NCBI GenBank assembly: GCA_964552765.1
Contig: CAZKIA010000015.1
Span: forward strand, 1-14,465
Reading direction: 5' to 3'
Source of the DNA: JAPUDQ01 sp964552765
GTDB lineage: Bacteria > Patescibacteriota > Saccharimonadia > Saccharimonadales > Saccharimonadaceae
DNA: 14,465 nt
Position 1 is the first letter of the stretch; each line of letters opens with the position of its first letter. The notes below the pieces were generated by a model. That model worked only from the letters and a program-made list of their open reading frames with translations. It made no database searches and was not told the origin of the DNA. Below are positions 13,193-14,465 of this stretch, piece after piece. A program made the position numbers and the translations under genes.

Positions 13193-13258
13193 AATACCTC
13201 CGCTTCCTGTGACTTATTGTAACAAATGGTTTAGGGTGTTGCGGCCGTAGTTTTCACA
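13193..13258 (-). promoter_or_regulatory. dcd upstream region with a -10-like element
   Basis: On the coding strand TACAAT sits about 25 bases upstream of the dcd ATG, without a recognisable -35 at the right distance, followed by GGAGG. Independent transcription of dcd is possible; readthrough from the HIT genes is equally plausible. Confidence 0.3.
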
Positions 13259-13807
13259 TCATTTTCGTTTCTGATACAACATGATATGGGGCTTGTTGAT
13301 ATACAGCATACTACGGATAGCTTGGCGGTGGAGTTTGATAAAATGCGTGTGAAAATGCGTCACCGATCGCGCCACGTCCGACGGAGCCCGCGAATAGATC
13401 GAATAGCCATCGTGTTCGTACTGTCCGAGTAATGTTAGGTACTCGGCTTTCTCTGCTTCATTAAATTCATGTATCTGCACCACATGTCGGCGCGGTATCA
13501 GTAGTAGGTGCTCATCAACCAAGTGATCATCCCAGATTTCGTATTTAAACTTGGTTGGCACAACCGCGAAGTGTTTGTATGTTGTACCATTGGCAATTTC
13601 GCCCGGATCACAAAATACACAGCCCTTAAATGTCGCGGAGCGGCGATATTTACGATAGGCGCGTTCAGTAGCCATGGTGCGGTCACTCGGGCCAGGGCCG
13701 AGATAGTGATCAAGATCGATTGTCGGTAGCTTCAGGTTCGTCGGCTTTATAGCAATTCGTTTTGCAACTGACGGAATATATCGGATTGCGATATGCTTAA
13801 GCTTCAT
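13259..13807 (-). CDS. HIT family protein (first of two)
   Basis: HIT proteins are nucleotide hydrolases or transferases with a histidine triad. The signature appears as SVTHFHTHFIKL (148-159), the HxHxH of the family. An upstream pair CVFC (63-66) matches the CiFC start seen in many bacterial HIT domains, with DDHLVDEHLLLIPRRHVVQIHEF (93-115) as the conserved central strand and HV segment. The 182-residue protein has about 55 additional basic N-terminal residues before the domain. It lies 25 bases downstream of a second HIT gene, probably cotranscribed, and upstream of dcd. Substrate is unknown; Ap4A or AMP-linked compounds are possible in the family. Confidence 0.88.
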   Translation of the reverse strand: MKLKHIAIRYIPSVAKRIAIKPTNLKLPTIDLDHYLGPGPSDRTMATERAYRKYRRSATFKGCVFCDPGEIANGTTYKHFAVVPTKFKYEIWDDHLVDEHLLLIPRRHVVQIHEFNEAEKAEYLTLLGQYEHDGYSIYSRAPSDVARSVTHFHTHFIKLHRQAIRSMLYINKPHIMLYQKRK

Positions 13808-13832
13808 AGCTCTATTGTATCAGAGCCCCCTC

Positions 13833-14378
13833 CTAGGATATGGGTATGCCGTGTGAGCTAAATCGCACATCGTTAACTCGTGCAGGGACAGAAAATGTCT
13901 GTTCAATGATCGGAGCGCCCGTAACAAAGAAGTGTTTATGCGCATGCGAGCGGATGGATGAGGCGACGCTGTCGCTCGTGCGAGCCATGATTGTGCCGTA
14001 GGCGCCATCGCTGAGATCAAGTACCTCGGCCTCGGCATCGCTAAAGGCATGACGGAGTTCGCGGTCACTGACGAGAGCGTTAAAATCAATATGCTGGCGA
14101 GGTACCAACATATGATGCGCTACAATCTCTTGCCCGTCATACGAATTGTATGGAAAATCATTGTCGATAAGTGTAAAGATATCGTTACTCAGTATCATGG
14201 CTCGATCGCCAAGTTTTTTGATGGTCGGGTAGATGTTGGTTTGATTCTGCCGTTCAACACTGCCGCATAGGTCACAACTATGATCGCCTGTACACCGTTT
14301 TTCAGCCAGGTGATCAACATACGCCTTTTGGGTTTCGATTGATCGACCGATGGCTGGCACAAAGCGCACTTCTGGCAT
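13833..14378 (-). CDS. HIT family protein (second of two)
   Basis: The 181-residue protein carries a histidine triad SHAHKHFFVTG (144-154), the HIT-like strand AHHMLVPRQHIDF (87-99), and an N-terminal CDLC (35-38) similar in position to the CVFC of its neighbour. The two proteins share architecture but little visible sequence, so they are distant paralogues or different HIT subtypes. An AAGGA Shine-Dalgarno lies about eight bases upstream of the ATG. A terminator hairpin ends about 20 bases upstream of the start, leaving little room for a dedicated promoter. Confidence 0.87.
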   Translation of the reverse strand: MPEVRFVPAIGRSIETQKAYVDHLAEKRCTGDHSCDLCGSVERQNQTNIYPTIKKLGDRAMILSNDIFTLIDNDFPYNSYDGQEIVAHHMLVPRQHIDFNALVSDRELRHAFSDAEAEVLDLSDGAYGTIMARTSDSVASSIRSHAHKHFFVTGAPIIEQTFSVPARVNDVRFSSHGIPIS

Positions 14379-14396
14379 ATTTGTTTCCTTTTACCT

Positions 14397-14434
14397 AACA
14401 CAAAACGCCGCTGTCATAGCGGCGTTTTGGTGTA
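14397..14434 (-). terminator. Intrinsic terminator at the right edge
   Basis: A perfect 11-bp stem (aaaacgccgct / agcggcgtttt) with a 5-base loop spans 14402-14428, extended by a few pairs on either side with one bulge. Read leftwards it is followed by TTTT. It should end the transcript of a gene to the right of the window and lies immediately before the HIT gene at 13833-14378. Confidence 0.85.
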
Positions 14435-14465
14435 GGGTTTGCTATGATCTAGCTTTAGCTTACTA

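Overview
The window looks like a piece of a Patescibacteria/CPR genome, most probably Candidatus Saccharibacteria (TM7). That placement is an inference from protein style: a minimal DnaX and a RecR without their usual zinc cysteines, a conserved CPR-type hypothetical protein, tandem HIT proteins and compact single-strand gene runs. No rRNA gene is present to confirm it. The standard genetic code fits throughout. No tRNA, rRNA, CRISPR array, transposase or integrase is visible.

Left part (1-6366, all read leftwards): a replication and recombination run, dnaX, dnaB, a GT-C membrane glycosyltransferase, ybaB, a small four-helix-bundle gene, recR, and a DHH phosphoesterase that leaves the window. 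It starts from a TATAAT-type promoter ahead of dnaX. The classical dnaX-ybaB-recR neighbourhood is interrupted twice, and the four-helix-bundle gene between ybaB and recR is bracketed by inverted degenerate heptamer repeats.

Middle (6448-8900, leftwards): a MazG-like pyrophosphohydrolase, an unnamed conserved protein, then rplL and rplJ with a clear promoter, an L10-type leader carrying an attenuator, and a strong terminator after rplL.

Centre right (8928-10916, rightwards): a gene of sharply higher GC with a WHTH/HFPYFG motif, with its own promoter and Shine-Dalgarno and followed by a long hairpin; an unrecognised 264-residue protein; a 100-N scaffold gap; and the C-terminal two thirds of dihydrofolate reductase (folA). 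The single long reading frame crossing the gap is an artefact.

Right (10903-14430, leftwards): two HIT-family proteins, then dcd, tmk and thyA with 4-base overlaps, convergent with folA. Together dcd, tmk, thyA and folA form a thymidylate supply module: dCTP/dUTP conversion, dTMP synthesis, recycling of the folate by-product, and dTMP phosphorylation.

The most unusual signal is a set of degenerate heptanucleotide arrays just downstream of stop codons in at least four spacers. In three cases they form inverted arms, one of which encloses the four-helix-bundle gene. Other points of note are the absent zinc modules in RecR and DnaX, the high-GC gene, and the rplJ-rplL intergenic hairpin.
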